Origin: Bacillota bacterium
Lineage (GTDB): Bacteria; Bacillota; Sulfobacillia; JACIYH01
NCBI GenBank assembly: GCA_030019365.1
Contig: JASEFA010000002.1
Span: 245,525-309,524 of the forward strand
Length of the DNA stretch: 64,000 nt
Direction of reading: 5' to 3'
Position 1 is the stretch's first letter; each line of letters starts with the position of its first letter. A program made the position numbers and the translations under genes. The notes beneath the pieces were generated by a model. The model had not been told where the DNA came from, did not search any database, and was given only the letters and a program-made list of their open reading frames with translations. This document shows positions 33,368 to 42,962 of this stretch, piece by piece.

Positions 33368-34939
33368 CTACTCCGGCGAGGCTGTTCCCGGCCGGAGCCT
33401 GAGGCGGCGCCAGACAGCCCGGACAGTGCGGCGGCCCAGGCCGGCGGCCTGGCGCATCTCCGGAACGCCCAGCAGCCACAGGATGCCCAGGTAGAGCAGG
33501 ACGGCCCCACCCACCAGGGCGGCCAGGCGGGCCGCCTCCACCAGGGCCGAGCCCACGGGTACGCCGTGGGCGGCCATCCACTCCAGGCTCAGGCGATCGG
33601 CCAGCCAGACCGCCGCTCCCATGGTTCCCGAAGCCAGCCCGGCCTTGCCGACCCGGTCCAGCATCTGCCTGCCCCCCAGGTGCCCCAGTCGACCTCGCAG
33701 ACGCAAAAGCAGCATCGCCCCCGTGACCAGGTTGGTGACCGTTACGGCGGCGGCCAGCCCGGCCTGCGCGAGGGGACGCACCAGCACGAGGCTCAACCCC
33801 ACCGACACGAGCATCCCCAGGACGCCCACCACCGTTGGGTATCCGGTGTCCTGCAGGGCGTAGAACGCCCGTCGCCAGAGATCGCTGCACACCACGGCCA
33901 GCATGGACCAGGCCAGCATCCAGAAGGCTGCCGAGGTGGCGGCGGTGTCGGCGGCGTCGAAGGCCCCTCTTTCGAAGGCCAGCCTGACCAGGGGGGTACT
34001 CAGGATCAGGCACCCCATCGTTACCGGCGACATCACCAGCACCGACAGGTTGATGCCACGGGCGAGGAGGGAACGGACGCCCTCCAGGTCGCCCTGCGCG
34101 GTGTGGCGGGAAAACGCGGGGTAGAGCACCGTCCCCAGGGCAGCTACGGTGAGCCCGGTGGGAAGGCCGCTGAGCAGGGTGGCGTAGTTGAGAGCAGAGA
34201 GGCTTCCCTCGGGGAGCCCCGATGCCAGCACTCGCTGCATGACCGGGGCCACCTGCCCGACCACCCCGCCCGCCAGCAGGGGCAGGGCCAGGGAAAGCGT
34301 ACGCATCACGCCGGGGTTGCGCCAGGGGAGGCCGGGAGGCCGCAGGGCGATCCCCCGCATGCCGGGCGCTAGCGCCACCCACTGGGCGGCTGTCCCCAGC
34401 ACCAGCCCGGCCGCCACGCCGGTGATGCCCCACCAGCGCCCCAGAGTGACGATAGCGGCTATGAGGGCCACGTTCTGGCAGATGCCCGCCAGGGCGGGAC
34501 CGGTGAACCGGTAGTGGGACTGCAGCAGGCTGGTGGCGAGGGCGTTCAGCCCGAGCAGGACCGGCAGCGGTGAGAGGTACAGGGCGGTGCGGGCGGCCAG
34601 GTCGAAGGTGGCGGCCGGGAAGTCGGGCGCGAGAAACCGGCACAGGGGCCGGGCCCCGATCACCACGGCCACCCCGGCCAGCATGCCCACTCCGGCCAGG
34701 AGGAGGAACATGTCACTTATCAGGCGGGCAGAGGCAGCCCGGTCTCGCTGGCGCTCCCGTGTGTAAATGGGAATGAAGGTGGTGGCAATGGCTCCCACCA
34801 CCACCCCCACGATGAGGTTGGGGACGGTGGAGGCCACCAGATACGCGTCAGTGGCGGCGCTGGCACCGAACACAGCCGCCAGGCAGGACTCCCTGACGAA
34901 CCCCAGGATCTTGCTCCCCACGCTCCCGGCCACGATCAC
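33368..34939 (-). CDS. murJ: MurJ-family lipid flippase
   Basis: The 523-residue protein has about fourteen membrane helices of the MOP/MurJ superfamily, which flips lipid II or other lipid-linked precursors. The N-terminus matches MurJ (KILGFVRESCLAAVFGASAATDAYLVASTVPNLI), and FSRHTAQGDLEGVRSLLARG, LVRLAFERGAFD and RRAFYALQDTGYPT are family segments. The GTG at 34939 lacks a ribosome site and starts inside helix 1; a few residues (QFLLAAS) upstream look genuine but have only a CTG, with a stop further up. It may be a second MurJ or a polysaccharide flippase, given the sugar epimerase upstream. Confidence 0.83.
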   Translation of the reverse strand: MIVAGSVGSKILGFVRESCLAAVFGASAATDAYLVASTVPNLIVGVVVGAIATTFIPIYTRERQRDRAASARLISDMFLLLAGVGMLAGVAVVIGARPLCRFLAPDFPAATFDLAARTALYLSPLPVLLGLNALATSLLQSHYRFTGPALAGICQNVALIAAIVTLGRWWGITGVAAGLVLGTAAQWVALAPGMRGIALRPPGLPWRNPGVMRTLSLALPLLAGGVVGQVAPVMQRVLASGLPEGSLSALNYATLLSGLPTGLTVAALGTVLYPAFSRHTAQGDLEGVRSLLARGINLSVLVMSPVTMGCLILSTPLVRLAFERGAFDAADTAATSAAFWMLAWSMLAVVCSDLWRRAFYALQDTGYPTVVGVLGMLVSVGLSLVLVRPLAQAGLAAAVTVTNLVTGAMLLLRLRGRLGHLGGRQMLDRVGKAGLASGTMGAAVWLADRLSLEWMAAHGVPVGSALVEAARLAALVGGAVLLYLGILWLLGVPEMRQAAGLGRRTVRAVWRRLRLRPGTASPE

Positions 34940-35113
34940 CGATGCGGCCAGGAGAAACTGCCTCGTGTCCGTATGAAACGCCCCCTGTCAAGGCGCCGGA
35001 CCAGCCGGTACCTTCCGGCTACCCAGACCCCCCGGCCGGGCACCGGCGGCAAGCCCCCCGTCAGGCGCCCGCCACAGGCCTCGCTCGACGCCGCCACCCG
35101 GGCGGGCGTCACC

Positions 35114-36043
35114 CTATCCGGCCTGGGCCACCCAGCGGGCGGTGAGGCGCAACCCTTCGGCCAGCGGGGTGGTGGGCTGCCAGCCCAGTTCTTCTTTTGC
35201 CCGGGAAGCATCCAGACAGATGCGGCTGACCTCACCGGGCCGGGGCGGGTCGTACCTGGGGGGGACGTCCGTGCCCAGCACCTCCTGCAGGCTGGCGAGC
35301 AACTCGAGCACCGAGACCTCCCTGCCCCACCCCAGGTTGTACACGCCGTCGCCCCCGCGCTCCAGGCAGAGCAGGCTGGCTTCCACCACATCGGCCACGT
35401 ACACATAGTCCCGGGTCTGGCGACCGTCCCCGAATATGACGGGACGCTCGCCCGCCAGGAGGGTGCGGCTGAAGATGGCCACCACCCCCGCCTCCCCGTA
35501 AGGGTCCTGCCGGGGCCCGTACACGTTGGGATAGCGGAGGACGCTGTAGCGCAGACCGTGGTTGTCCCGGTAGAGGCGCAGGTACAGCTCGACCACGTAC
35601 TTGGAGAGACCATACGGCGAAAGGGGCCGCACCGGATGATCTTCCCGCACGGGGAGGCCATCGGGCTCCCCGTAAATCGCTCCCCCCGACGAGGCGTATA
35701 CCACCTTCTCGACCCCGGTGCGCACCGACGCGTCCAGCACGTTGATGCTGCCCACCACGTTCGTGCTGGCATCCCCGGCGGGATCCCCGGTCGAGCGCCG
35801 CACGCTGGTCTGGGCGGCCAGGTGGTAGACGATCTCGGGCCGGAAGCGTTCGAACACCTCGCCCGCACGCACGGGGTCGCCGATGTCCACGGCCTGGAAA
35901 TCTGCCCCTGAAGGCACGTTCTCGCGGCGGCCGGTGGACAGGTTGTCTACCACCGCCACCTGATGACCCCGCGCCAGCAAGGCCTCCACCAGGTGGGAAC
36001 CGATGAACCCGGCCCCGCCTGTAACCAGTACGCGCTTGCCCAA
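35114..36043 (-). CDS. NAD-dependent nucleotide-sugar epimerase/dehydratase
   Basis: The 309-residue extended short-chain dehydrogenase acts on nucleotide sugars. NAD loop GGAGFIGSH is at residues 9-17; the catalytic triad is Ser in YASSGGAIYG with YGLSK (Tyr-x3-Lys) near 145; PNVYGPRQDPYGEAGVVAIF and GDGRQTRDYVYVADVV are UDP-glucose 4-epimerase-like. It probably supplies a sugar for a surface glycan. The start is TTG 36043 behind GGGAGGGGG. It is transcribed toward the flippase gene with a 174-bp gap that shows no feature. Confidence 0.87.
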   Translation of the reverse strand: MGKRVLVTGGAGFIGSHLVEALLARGHQVAVVDNLSTGRRENVPSGADFQAVDIGDPVRAGEVFERFRPEIVYHLAAQTSVRRSTGDPAGDASTNVVGSINVLDASVRTGVEKVVYASSGGAIYGEPDGLPVREDHPVRPLSPYGLSKYVVELYLRLYRDNHGLRYSVLRYPNVYGPRQDPYGEAGVVAIFSRTLLAGERPVIFGDGRQTRDYVYVADVVEASLLCLERGGDGVYNLGWGREVSVLELLASLQEVLGTDVPPRYDPPRPGEVSRICLDASRAKEELGWQPTTPLAEGLRLTARWVAQAG

Positions 36044-36113
36044 AATGCTGCCCCCTCCCGCACTTCAATACGCCCAGCGCACCACCCAATCCTGCCACGG
36101 CGGAGTAAGGCGG

Positions 36114-36740
36114 TCAGTCGCCGGGGTCGCGGGGTTTGCAGAGGATCTCGAGGATCTTGGTCTCGAAGAAGCGACGGGAGTGGGCGGGGAGCATCACCAC
36201 GGCGCTGTCGCCACCCCGGCTGGTGCCCCCTACGGCGATGACCTCCTGGCCATACGGGATGAGGCCGGCATCCAGGGCCATGACCGCCACCTCGACGGCC
36301 ACCTTCACCCCCTGAGAAAACATGTAGAGAGCGTGGGCCACTATCTGGCCGGGGTACAGGCCGCCGAACTCCTTGGTGATGGCGCGGTCGACGCCGGAGA
36401 AGAGGTGGGTGGTGGTGAGCACGCGCGCGCCCTCGGCCGTGAGGGCCCGGCGCACCTCCGCAGGCATCTCGTCCGTCCCAGGCTCACGGAATCCCACCTG
36501 GTGGGTGACCACCACCAGGTTGAGCATGCCCTGGGGAACGGCCGCCCCGTCCGAGCCCGGCACGGCGCGATATAGCTGCAGGCCGCGCTGGCGGGCCTGG
36601 CGGATGAACTCCTGCGCGGTGACCCCCTGATTGGAGGCCACCACGATGTGGCGAACGTCCAGCTCCCGGGCCCGGTCCAGGCAGAGGGAGACCGTCCGCT
36701 CCGTGTGGTCTGGTCCGGTCGTCTCGAAGTACAACCCCAT
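36114..36740 (-). CDS. Stand-alone pyruvate kinase C-terminal (alpha/beta) domain protein
   Basis: The 208-residue protein resembles the C-terminal allosteric domain of pyruvate kinase without the catalytic barrel. It starts GLYFETTGPDHTERTVSLCLDRARELDVRHIVVASNQGVTAQEF and has VVVTHQVGF and EVIAVGGTSRGGDSAVVMLPAHS. Such single-domain proteins are common in Clostridia and have no known reaction. ATG 36740 overlaps the GlcF-like stop (TGATG), so it is the last gene of the glc-like operon. Confidence 0.82.
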   Translation of the reverse strand: MGLYFETTGPDHTERTVSLCLDRARELDVRHIVVASNQGVTAQEFIRQARQRGLQLYRAVPGSDGAAVPQGMLNLVVVTHQVGFREPGTDEMPAEVRRALTAEGARVLTTTHLFSGVDRAITKEFGGLYPGQIVAHALYMFSQGVKVAVEVAVMALDAGLIPYGQEVIAVGGTSRGGDSAVVMLPAHSRRFFETKILEILCKPRDPGD

Positions 36741-38035
36741 CAACCTCCGTTCCGGTAGGATTGCCACAGCAGTTGCACGGGATGGACCGCCCGCGCCCCC
36801 AGGCCGGCCCGCCGCAGCCCGAACCCCAATTGCAGGAGGCAGGATGGGCACGACGTGGCCAGCAACCGGGCACCCGTCTGCCGGAAGTTCTCCATCTTCC
36901 GCTCCAGGATGCGCACGGAGAGCCCGTGATGGGTGACGTTGTACGAGCCCGCCCCCCCGCAGCACCAGTCCGCCTCCGGCAGCTCCCGGAACTCCAGGCC
37001 AGGGATGCTGCGCAGGATCTGGCGGGGTTGGGCCCGTACACCCATGCCGCGACCCAGGTGGCAGGGGTCATGGTAGGTGACGGTCTCTTCCAGCGTCCCC
37101 GGAGGCTCCTCAAAACCCTCCTCCACCAGCAGCCGGCTCACCTCGCGGACCTTGCCGGATAGCTCGCCCGCAGCCGCGCCGTAGCGAGGGTCGTCGGCCA
37201 GCAGGTCGGCGTACTCTCGCAGCGTGTGGGCACAGGTGGCGCAATCGGTCACCACCAGCTCCGCCCCGGTTCCGGCCAGGATGGCCACGTTCTGGCGGGC
37301 CAACTCCTCGGCCGCCGCCAGGTCACCGTACGCCCGGTGCGCCACCCCGCAGCACATGTTGTCCGGCACCACCACCTGGTAGCCGTTGCGCTCCAGGACA
37401 CCGATGAGGGCCTCCCCCACGGGCGGGAAAAGGTTGTCGGTGACGCATCCCAGGAAGTAGGCCACCCGTTTGCGCGGCGCCGACCCGAGCCGTTCGGCCG
37501 GCGTGGCGTACACCAGAGCACCCGGCGCGCTGAGGCGGGCGCGCAGGGAGAACGGCGGGATGCCGGGCAGCATGCCCTCCACCCGCCCGAGGGTACCGAG
37601 CAGGTTGAGGAGGCCGGTATGTCGCGCCACCCAGCGCAGGCCGGAGTTCTGGTACAGGCGCAGGAGCGTCATGGGGACCGCCAGCCGGCGGGGGCTGCGC
37701 AGGACACCCTGCAGGGCCGTCCGGTAAAGCAAGGGCAACCCCTGCCCGCCGGTGAGGTCGGCCCGGGCGGCGGCCACCAACTTGTCGGTGGGCACCCCGG
37801 GCGGGCATACCACGGTGCAGGCGCCGCACAGCAGGCACGTATACAGGTACTCCCTGAGTTCCGGGTCCCGCTCCAGGGTGATTCGCCCGTCGACCACCAG
37901 CCGCATGAGGCGGTTGCGTCCCCGCGCCACGGCGAACTCCTGCCCGGTCACCTTGTAGGTGGGGCAGACCTCCTGGCAGAAGCCACACTTGTTGCAGCGC
38001 ACCACCTGCTCGGCCGCCTGTGACAGGCTCTTCAT
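36740..38035 (-). CDS. glcF: Glycolate/lactate oxidase iron-sulfur subunit (GlcF-like)
   Basis: The 431-residue protein has two N-terminal 4Fe-4S motifs (CNKCGFCQEVCP and CLLCGACTVVCPPG) and two CCG domains, the second ending in WCCGGAGSYNV, the layout of GlcF/LutA-type electron-transfer subunits. It takes electrons from the FAD subunits encoded upstream. Its ATG overlaps the GlcE-like stop by four bases. Confidence 0.9.
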   Translation of the reverse strand: MKSLSQAAEQVVRCNKCGFCQEVCPTYKVTGQEFAVARGRNRLMRLVVDGRITLERDPELREYLYTCLLCGACTVVCPPGVPTDKLVAAARADLTGGQGLPLLYRTALQGVLRSPRRLAVPMTLLRLYQNSGLRWVARHTGLLNLLGTLGRVEGMLPGIPPFSLRARLSAPGALVYATPAERLGSAPRKRVAYFLGCVTDNLFPPVGEALIGVLERNGYQVVVPDNMCCGVAHRAYGDLAAAEELARQNVAILAGTGAELVVTDCATCAHTLREYADLLADDPRYGAAAGELSGKVREVSRLLVEEGFEEPPGTLEETVTYHDPCHLGRGMGVRAQPRQILRSIPGLEFRELPEADWCCGGAGSYNVTHHGLSVRILERKMENFRQTGARLLATSCPSCLLQLGFGLRRAGLGARAVHPVQLLWQSYRNGG

Positions 38036-39651
38036 GCCCCCTCACCCCCAACCCGGCCGGCCGGGCACATTATGCCCCCCGGATCCAGCGCCCCCTTCAA
38101 GCGACTACACACAGCACCCAGGCCGCCCACCGGGGGAAGCACCTCGTATGGGCTACCTGACCAGGCGGCGTCGTCGGTCAGCAGGTAACCGCCCCGTGCG
38201 CGCACCACCGCGCTGATCGCTTCCGGCCAGCGCCAGTCGCCGACGGCCCCGGCTTCGCTCCCGGCCACGCAGCGGGACACCCCGCCTGCGGGCGCCCTGC
38301 CTCCGGCCAGGAAGAGGTGGGCGTGGCCGTTGCCGGCGTGAGCCGCTACTCCTAAGATGCCACGTGCCGGCTCCCCACCCGCAGCCCCAGCGGGGTCATC
38401 CAGCTTCGGCCTGACCTCAGGCGCAACCAACGTCGCCCCGGCTCCCGGTGCAGCACCCTCGATGGCGTGGAGGTTCTCCAGCAGGGGACCCAGGTCGGCG
38501 GGCGGGACGGCCACATTCCACACGGACGCCCCCGCCCCGGCTGCCCGGTCGAACAGACTCCGCCGCGCCTCCCAGATGGCCGCAGCCGCATCTCCATCCT
38601 CTCGTGCGAGCGTTGCTGAGGTGGCCCACCCGTCCGGGAGGGCCAGGCCGTGGCGGGCGGCCAGTCCCTCCAGCCACTCGCACTGACGGTCCACCGCTTC
38701 CCGAGCACCCTCCAGGCCCACCAGGAGCACCGCCGGCAGAGTTACTCCGGCGTCCCCAGGGCGGGCAAACTCAGGCAAGACCTCCGCCGGGCCCTCCGCG
38801 CCGGCGAGCTCGGGCAGAGCCTCCGCCGTGTCCTCCGGCCCCGCGAGTGCCGCGTGCGCAACGACGGACACGACGCCGGCCTCCTGGCACCACCAGGACG
38901 CGGCCCGCCCCAGCAACACCTCTATGGCGGTGGAGCCGTATAGCTGGCGCCGCACCTCCTCCGCCGCCCGCAGTACGGCAGCCATCGCTCCCGTGAGGAC
39001 TTTCACTATCCCGCGCTCGGGAAGGGGGCGCACCTTGATCACGACCCGGGTGATCACCCCGAGGGAACCCCAGGAACCGCACAGGAACCGTGACACGTCG
39101 TACCCGGATACGTTCTTCACCTGCTTACCGCCGAACCAGCCACCGGAACCGTCGGGAAACAACACCCGCGCCCCCAGCAGGTAGGCCCGCGCGGAGCCGT
39201 AGGCGTACTTGCGCGGTCCCGAGGCGTCGGCCGCCACTTCACCTCCCAGGGTGGAGCTCTCCGGCCAGGCGGTTTCGGGCGGGAAGAAGAGCCGGTGGGC
39301 GGCCAGGTCGGCCTGCAGGGCACCGTGGCTCATGCCGGCGCCGGCCACCACGGTGAGGTTGTCAGGGTCCAACTCCTCAAGCTGATCCAGGTGGCGCATA
39401 TCCAGCCCGATGCCTCGGCGAAAGGGCCGGAATGCCGCCCGCCATCTGGTAGCGCCTCCGCGGGGGTACAAGGGGACTTTCTCCCGGGTAGCCCAGGACA
39501 ACAGCTCCCTCACCTGCTCCTCGTCGCGCGGCGCCACCCATATCTCGGGGCACCTGCCCGGAGCAGTCGGCGGGGCATCGCCCGGTCGTACTGCCTCGGC
39601 CCCCAGGAGGGCTTCCAGCCGACTGGCCAGGGACGCCTCAGCGGACGTCAT
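38032..39651 (-). CDS. glcE: FAD-binding 2-hydroxyacid oxidase subunit (GlcE-like)
   Basis: The 539-residue PCMH-type FAD protein has the FAD site in VPLYPRGGATRWRAAF, NLTVVAGAGMSHGALQ and SSTLGGEVAADASGPRKYAYGSARAYLLG. Absence of a full C-terminal catalytic domain like GlcD's and its place between GlcD and GlcF suggest GlcE. It is longer than usual GlcE (~350-400) because of Ala/Glu/Pro-rich inserts, one with repeated LAGPEDTAEALPE-like units near residue 290. ATG 39651 overlaps the GlcD end by 14 bp. Confidence 0.82.
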   Translation of the reverse strand: MTSAEASLASRLEALLGAEAVRPGDAPPTAPGRCPEIWVAPRDEEQVRELLSWATREKVPLYPRGGATRWRAAFRPFRRGIGLDMRHLDQLEELDPDNLTVVAGAGMSHGALQADLAAHRLFFPPETAWPESSTLGGEVAADASGPRKYAYGSARAYLLGARVLFPDGSGGWFGGKQVKNVSGYDVSRFLCGSWGSLGVITRVVIKVRPLPERGIVKVLTGAMAAVLRAAEEVRRQLYGSTAIEVLLGRAASWWCQEAGVVSVVAHAALAGPEDTAEALPELAGAEGPAEVLPEFARPGDAGVTLPAVLLVGLEGAREAVDRQCEWLEGLAARHGLALPDGWATSATLAREDGDAAAAIWEARRSLFDRAAGAGASVWNVAVPPADLGPLLENLHAIEGAAPGAGATLVAPEVRPKLDDPAGAAGGEPARGILGVAAHAGNGHAHLFLAGGRAPAGGVSRCVAGSEAGAVGDWRWPEAISAVVRARGGYLLTDDAAWSGSPYEVLPPVGGLGAVCSRLKGALDPGGIMCPAGRVGGEGA

Positions 39652-41065
39652 GACCCCACCCTCCCCCCTGACCCGCCAGACCGTTGGCGCGGTCGGGCAG
39701 GACCTTCCCGGGGTTGAGGGCTCCACCCGGGTCGAAGGCCGCCTTGATGGCAGTCATGGCCTGCAACGCGCCCGCCTCGAAGAGCCAGGACATGAACTCC
39801 TTCTTCAGGATACCGATGCCGTGCTCACCGGAGAGGGTACCACCCAGGGCCAGGGCGCGCCGGAACAGCTCGCTCCGGGCGGTCATCACCCGGTCCAGTT
39901 CCTCGCGGTCGCGGTCGTCGAACAGGATGAGCGGGTGCAGGTTGCCATCCCCGGCGTGGGCGAGCATGCCGATCTGCAACCGGTACTCGCGGCCCACTTC
40001 CGTCACCTGTCGCAGCATCTCCGTGAGCCGGTTGCGGGGCACGGTGGCATCCTCCAGGTCGTAGCAGGGTCGCAGGCGAGCGATGGCGCCAATGGCGGTA
40101 CGGCGGCCCAGCCACAAGGTGTCCCGTTCCGCCGCCGAGCGGGCGACGCGCACCTCCCGGGCTCCCTGCTGGCGGCACACCTGCCCGATCACATCGGCCT
40201 GCCGCTCGAGGGCGGCCTCCACCCCGTCCACCTCGATGAGCAACACCGCCTCCGCCTGGGTAGGCAATCCAGCATGGACGTACGCCTCCACCGCTTCGAT
40301 GACCGGACGGTCCATGAGCTCCAGGGTGGTGGGGATGATCCCCCGGGCCACGATGGCCGACACGGTCCCACCCGCATCCTCCAGGCGGTCGAACACCGCC
40401 AGCATGGTCCTTACGGCCGGAGGTTTGGGCAGGAGCCGCACCGTGATCTCGGTCACCACGGCCAGGGTGCCTTCAGAACCCACCATCAGCCCGATCCAGT
40501 CCACACCCGGCACGATGGGCTCGAGGGCTCCCCCCACCTGGCATACCTCACCATCGGCCAGGACCAGCTTCAACCCCACCACGTGGTCCTTGGTGACGCC
40601 GTACTTGAAACCGCGCATCCCGCCCGCGCCCTCGCCCACGTTGCCACCCAAAGAGCACACCTTCTGGCTGGCGGGGTCGGGGGCATACATGAGGCCCAGC
40701 CGGTCCACGGCCTTCTGCAGATCCATGTTGACCACACCGGGCTGCACCACGGCCACCCGGTTGACGGCGTCGATCGAGAGGATGCGGTCCATGCGGGTGA
40801 GGACCATCACCACGCCACCCAGGGGGATCGAACCCCCGCTCAGGTCGGTGCCGTGCCCCCGGGGCGTGACGGAGATGCCATTTCCGTGGCAATAGCGCAA
40901 GACCGCCGATACCTGCTCAGTCGTGGCGGGGAAGACCACCGCGTCGGCCCGCCCCTCCAGCAGGGTGGCATCGTAGCCGTACGTGGCCAGGCTGGCCGGA
41001 GAGGCCATCACGTTGCCGCGGCCCACCAGCCTTTCCAGGGCCCTGACCAGTAACTGCCCTCTCAA
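39638..41065 (-). CDS. glcD: FAD-linked 2-hydroxyacid dehydrogenase (GlcD-like)
   Basis: The 475-residue catalytic subunit oxidises glycolate, D-lactate or a related 2-hydroxyacid. It has the PCMH FAD domain (SVTPRGHGTDLSGGSIPLGG, VNRVAVVQPGVVNMDLQ, CSLGGNVGEGAGGMRGFKYG) and the FAD-oxidase C domain (IGMLAHAGDGNLHPLILFD, GGTLSGEHGIGILK). TTG 41065 has GGGGGGGAAG upstream; GTG 41092 is an alternative. It leads the GlcD-GlcE-GlcF-PK-domain string and follows the Nramp-like transporter by 110 bp. Confidence 0.9.
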   Translation of the reverse strand: MRGQLLVRALERLVGRGNVMASPASLATYGYDATLLEGRADAVVFPATTEQVSAVLRYCHGNGISVTPRGHGTDLSGGSIPLGGVVMVLTRMDRILSIDAVNRVAVVQPGVVNMDLQKAVDRLGLMYAPDPASQKVCSLGGNVGEGAGGMRGFKYGVTKDHVVGLKLVLADGEVCQVGGALEPIVPGVDWIGLMVGSEGTLAVVTEITVRLLPKPPAVRTMLAVFDRLEDAGGTVSAIVARGIIPTTLELMDRPVIEAVEAYVHAGLPTQAEAVLLIEVDGVEAALERQADVIGQVCRQQGAREVRVARSAAERDTLWLGRRTAIGAIARLRPCYDLEDATVPRNRLTEMLRQVTEVGREYRLQIGMLAHAGDGNLHPLILFDDRDREELDRVMTARSELFRRALALGGTLSGEHGIGILKKEFMSWLFEAGALQAMTAIKAAFDPGGALNPGKVLPDRANGLAGQGGGWGHDVR

Positions 41066-41175
41066 CGTCTTCCCCCCCGCCCATTCTACCACGCCGGTCC
41101 CGGCCGCGGCGAAGGGCCGGTCCCGGGCAACCCCGGCACCGGCCCCGCCGCAGCAGTCCCGACCTGTGTCGCCGG

Positions 41176-42648
41176 TCAGAACTTCAGCCCGAACAGCTGG
41201 GTACCCAGGCCCACCACCATGAAGGCACCGTAGAAGAGCACGAGCACCACGACGCCCAGCTTGTACAACGCATGGCCCCTGATCTCGCGGGGCAGCATCC
41301 GGTCAATGAAGAGGAGCTGGATGCCGGCTACGAAGAAGGCAACGTTGGCGAAGTTGGCCACCAGGGCCACCAGATGAAGGGGCACGCCCTTGTTGAACAT
41401 GTAGAAGGCCCAGATGGTGAAGGCGATGAGCACGCTGTAATACAGCTTGCGGATGTCTTCTTTGCTCCAGCGCCTCACCGTGGGGCTGGCGTACCAGAGC
41501 AGGTCGGTCACCTGGCGCACGAAGGTGTCCGATACGGTAAGCTGGGTTCCCCACAGGACCCAAAACCCGATGAGCAGCACCCAGTACCAACCGACGGTAC
41601 CCAGCACTTTTCCGACGCCCTCGGCCTGGTGAGCAGCCGCCGACCAACCGCTCAGGGAGGTCCCGGTGGGGATCATCCCGAACGCCAGCAGGGTGCATAG
41701 GAACATGCCAATCCAGCAACCCAGGCCCCACACCCAGGCCTGATCGAACACGGCGTACCGCCACCAGGTGCGGAACTTCTCGAAGCTCTCCCGGGTGGAT
41801 GGGAACACCTTACCCACCGGCGACACCCGGATCTGACGGCCTCCAATCAGGGAGGGGATGTAGCCCACCGAGGCACCCATGGCGTAGCCCTTATCGCGGA
41901 ACCAGTTGGATTGGGCCATGTTGAATATGCCGCCGGCACCGGCATACCCAGCCAGACCGGCTAACAGGAACCAGTCCACTTTGCCCGCAGGCAACCAGCC
42001 GAACCGGAAGAAGCCGGTGAAGATCTCCGCCCACGCTTTGCCCGGGACAAAACCGACGCACAGGATAACCAGGCTGCCGAACACGAAGGCCACGATGTAC
42101 TTGTTGAGCTTCTCCAGCAGGGCCTCGATCTTGCCCCCGAACATCAGGATGACAATGACCGCCACGAAGAGGATGGCCCCCGCCACCTGGACCACGGGTT
42201 GCTCGGCCTTGCCGGGCATGCGGTTGAGCATCATGGCCGCGAGAGCCGTGGCCGATGCCACCGCCCAGCCCGGGCCCAGGCACAGAAACGAAATGATGAT
42301 CCACACCGGAGTCCACAACTTGGGACCCGGCCAGAGGCGAGTGAACCCGATCATGATGGGCTCGCCGCAGTACAGGGTATACCGGCTGCACTCGAGGTTG
42401 AACAGGGTCTGGGTGACGATGCCTACCGTAGTGATCCAGAGGATGGCAGTGCCGTACTTGACCACGGCTGCCGGTCCCATCAACCACTCACCGCTGCCGA
42501 TGGACAACGAAAGCAGGATCACGCCCGGTCCGATCAGCTTGAGGATATTGGCGCGGGTGTATGGCACGGGCGCGGGCAACTCGTCCGTTCCCCAGGCTGG
42601 CCCGTATCCCGCCTTCACCCGGGCAGCTTCCTTCCCTTCAGGACTCAC
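41176..42648 (-). CDS. Nramp-fold transporter, non-canonical
   Basis: The 490-residue protein has about eleven membrane helices and the overall Nramp (NRAMP/MntH) pattern. Helix 1 reads LIGPGVILLSLSIGSGEWLMGPA where metal transporters carry the DPGN motif, so the classical metal-binding Asp and Asn are replaced by GSGEW. It is therefore probably not a Mn/Fe importer. Its place between 2-hydroxyacid oxidase genes suggests an organic acid or another ion, which is inference. GTG 42648 follows AAGGAGGGAG. Confidence 0.72.
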   Translation of the reverse strand: MSPEGKEAARVKAGYGPAWGTDELPAPVPYTRANILKLIGPGVILLSLSIGSGEWLMGPAAVVKYGTAILWITTVGIVTQTLFNLECSRYTLYCGEPIMIGFTRLWPGPKLWTPVWIIISFLCLGPGWAVASATALAAMMLNRMPGKAEQPVVQVAGAILFVAVIVILMFGGKIEALLEKLNKYIVAFVFGSLVILCVGFVPGKAWAEIFTGFFRFGWLPAGKVDWFLLAGLAGYAGAGGIFNMAQSNWFRDKGYAMGASVGYIPSLIGGRQIRVSPVGKVFPSTRESFEKFRTWWRYAVFDQAWVWGLGCWIGMFLCTLLAFGMIPTGTSLSGWSAAAHQAEGVGKVLGTVGWYWVLLIGFWVLWGTQLTVSDTFVRQVTDLLWYASPTVRRWSKEDIRKLYYSVLIAFTIWAFYMFNKGVPLHLVALVANFANVAFFVAGIQLLFIDRMLPREIRGHALYKLGVVVLVLFYGAFMVVGLGTQLFGLKF

Positions 42649-42962
42649 CTTCTCTCCCTCCTTGCCGGGAGCAAGATCGCCACGACAGGGACTGACCAGC
42701 GCCTGCTCTGGTTGACACCGCACTTCTCACCCGACCTGACCACAGACACGCCTGACCGCCGCAGCAACACAACAACCGGGGCCGACTCGCCGGAAATCGC
42801 CTCACCGGGCTCGGGCAAAGCACCCCTCCTTTCCCGGGAACCCAGCCTACCCAGGCGTTCCACAATATGAAACTGGGTACCCCCATGCGTAATATGGTGG
42901 CTCTATTCGCTCATCCCCCGCCCTTTTCCTGCTCACCCTGCCCCAAGGCAACCCTGGAACCA
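42649..42962. other. 314-bp gap upstream of the Nramp-like gene
   Basis: No gene is seen. The right-hand half (42850-42910) is AT-richer than its surroundings, with CATATT and ATATTA stretches on the minus strand that could be -10 elements, and contains the GTTCCACA site described separately. Confidence 0.4.
42857..42873. promoter_or_regulatory. Candidate IclR-type operator, site A
   Basis: GTTCCACAATATGAAAC is an imperfect palindrome (GTTCCA/TGAAAC) about 210 bp upstream of the Nramp-like start. It shares GTTYCACA and a terminal AC with sites at 48205-48221 and 49108-49124. Confidence 0.45.
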
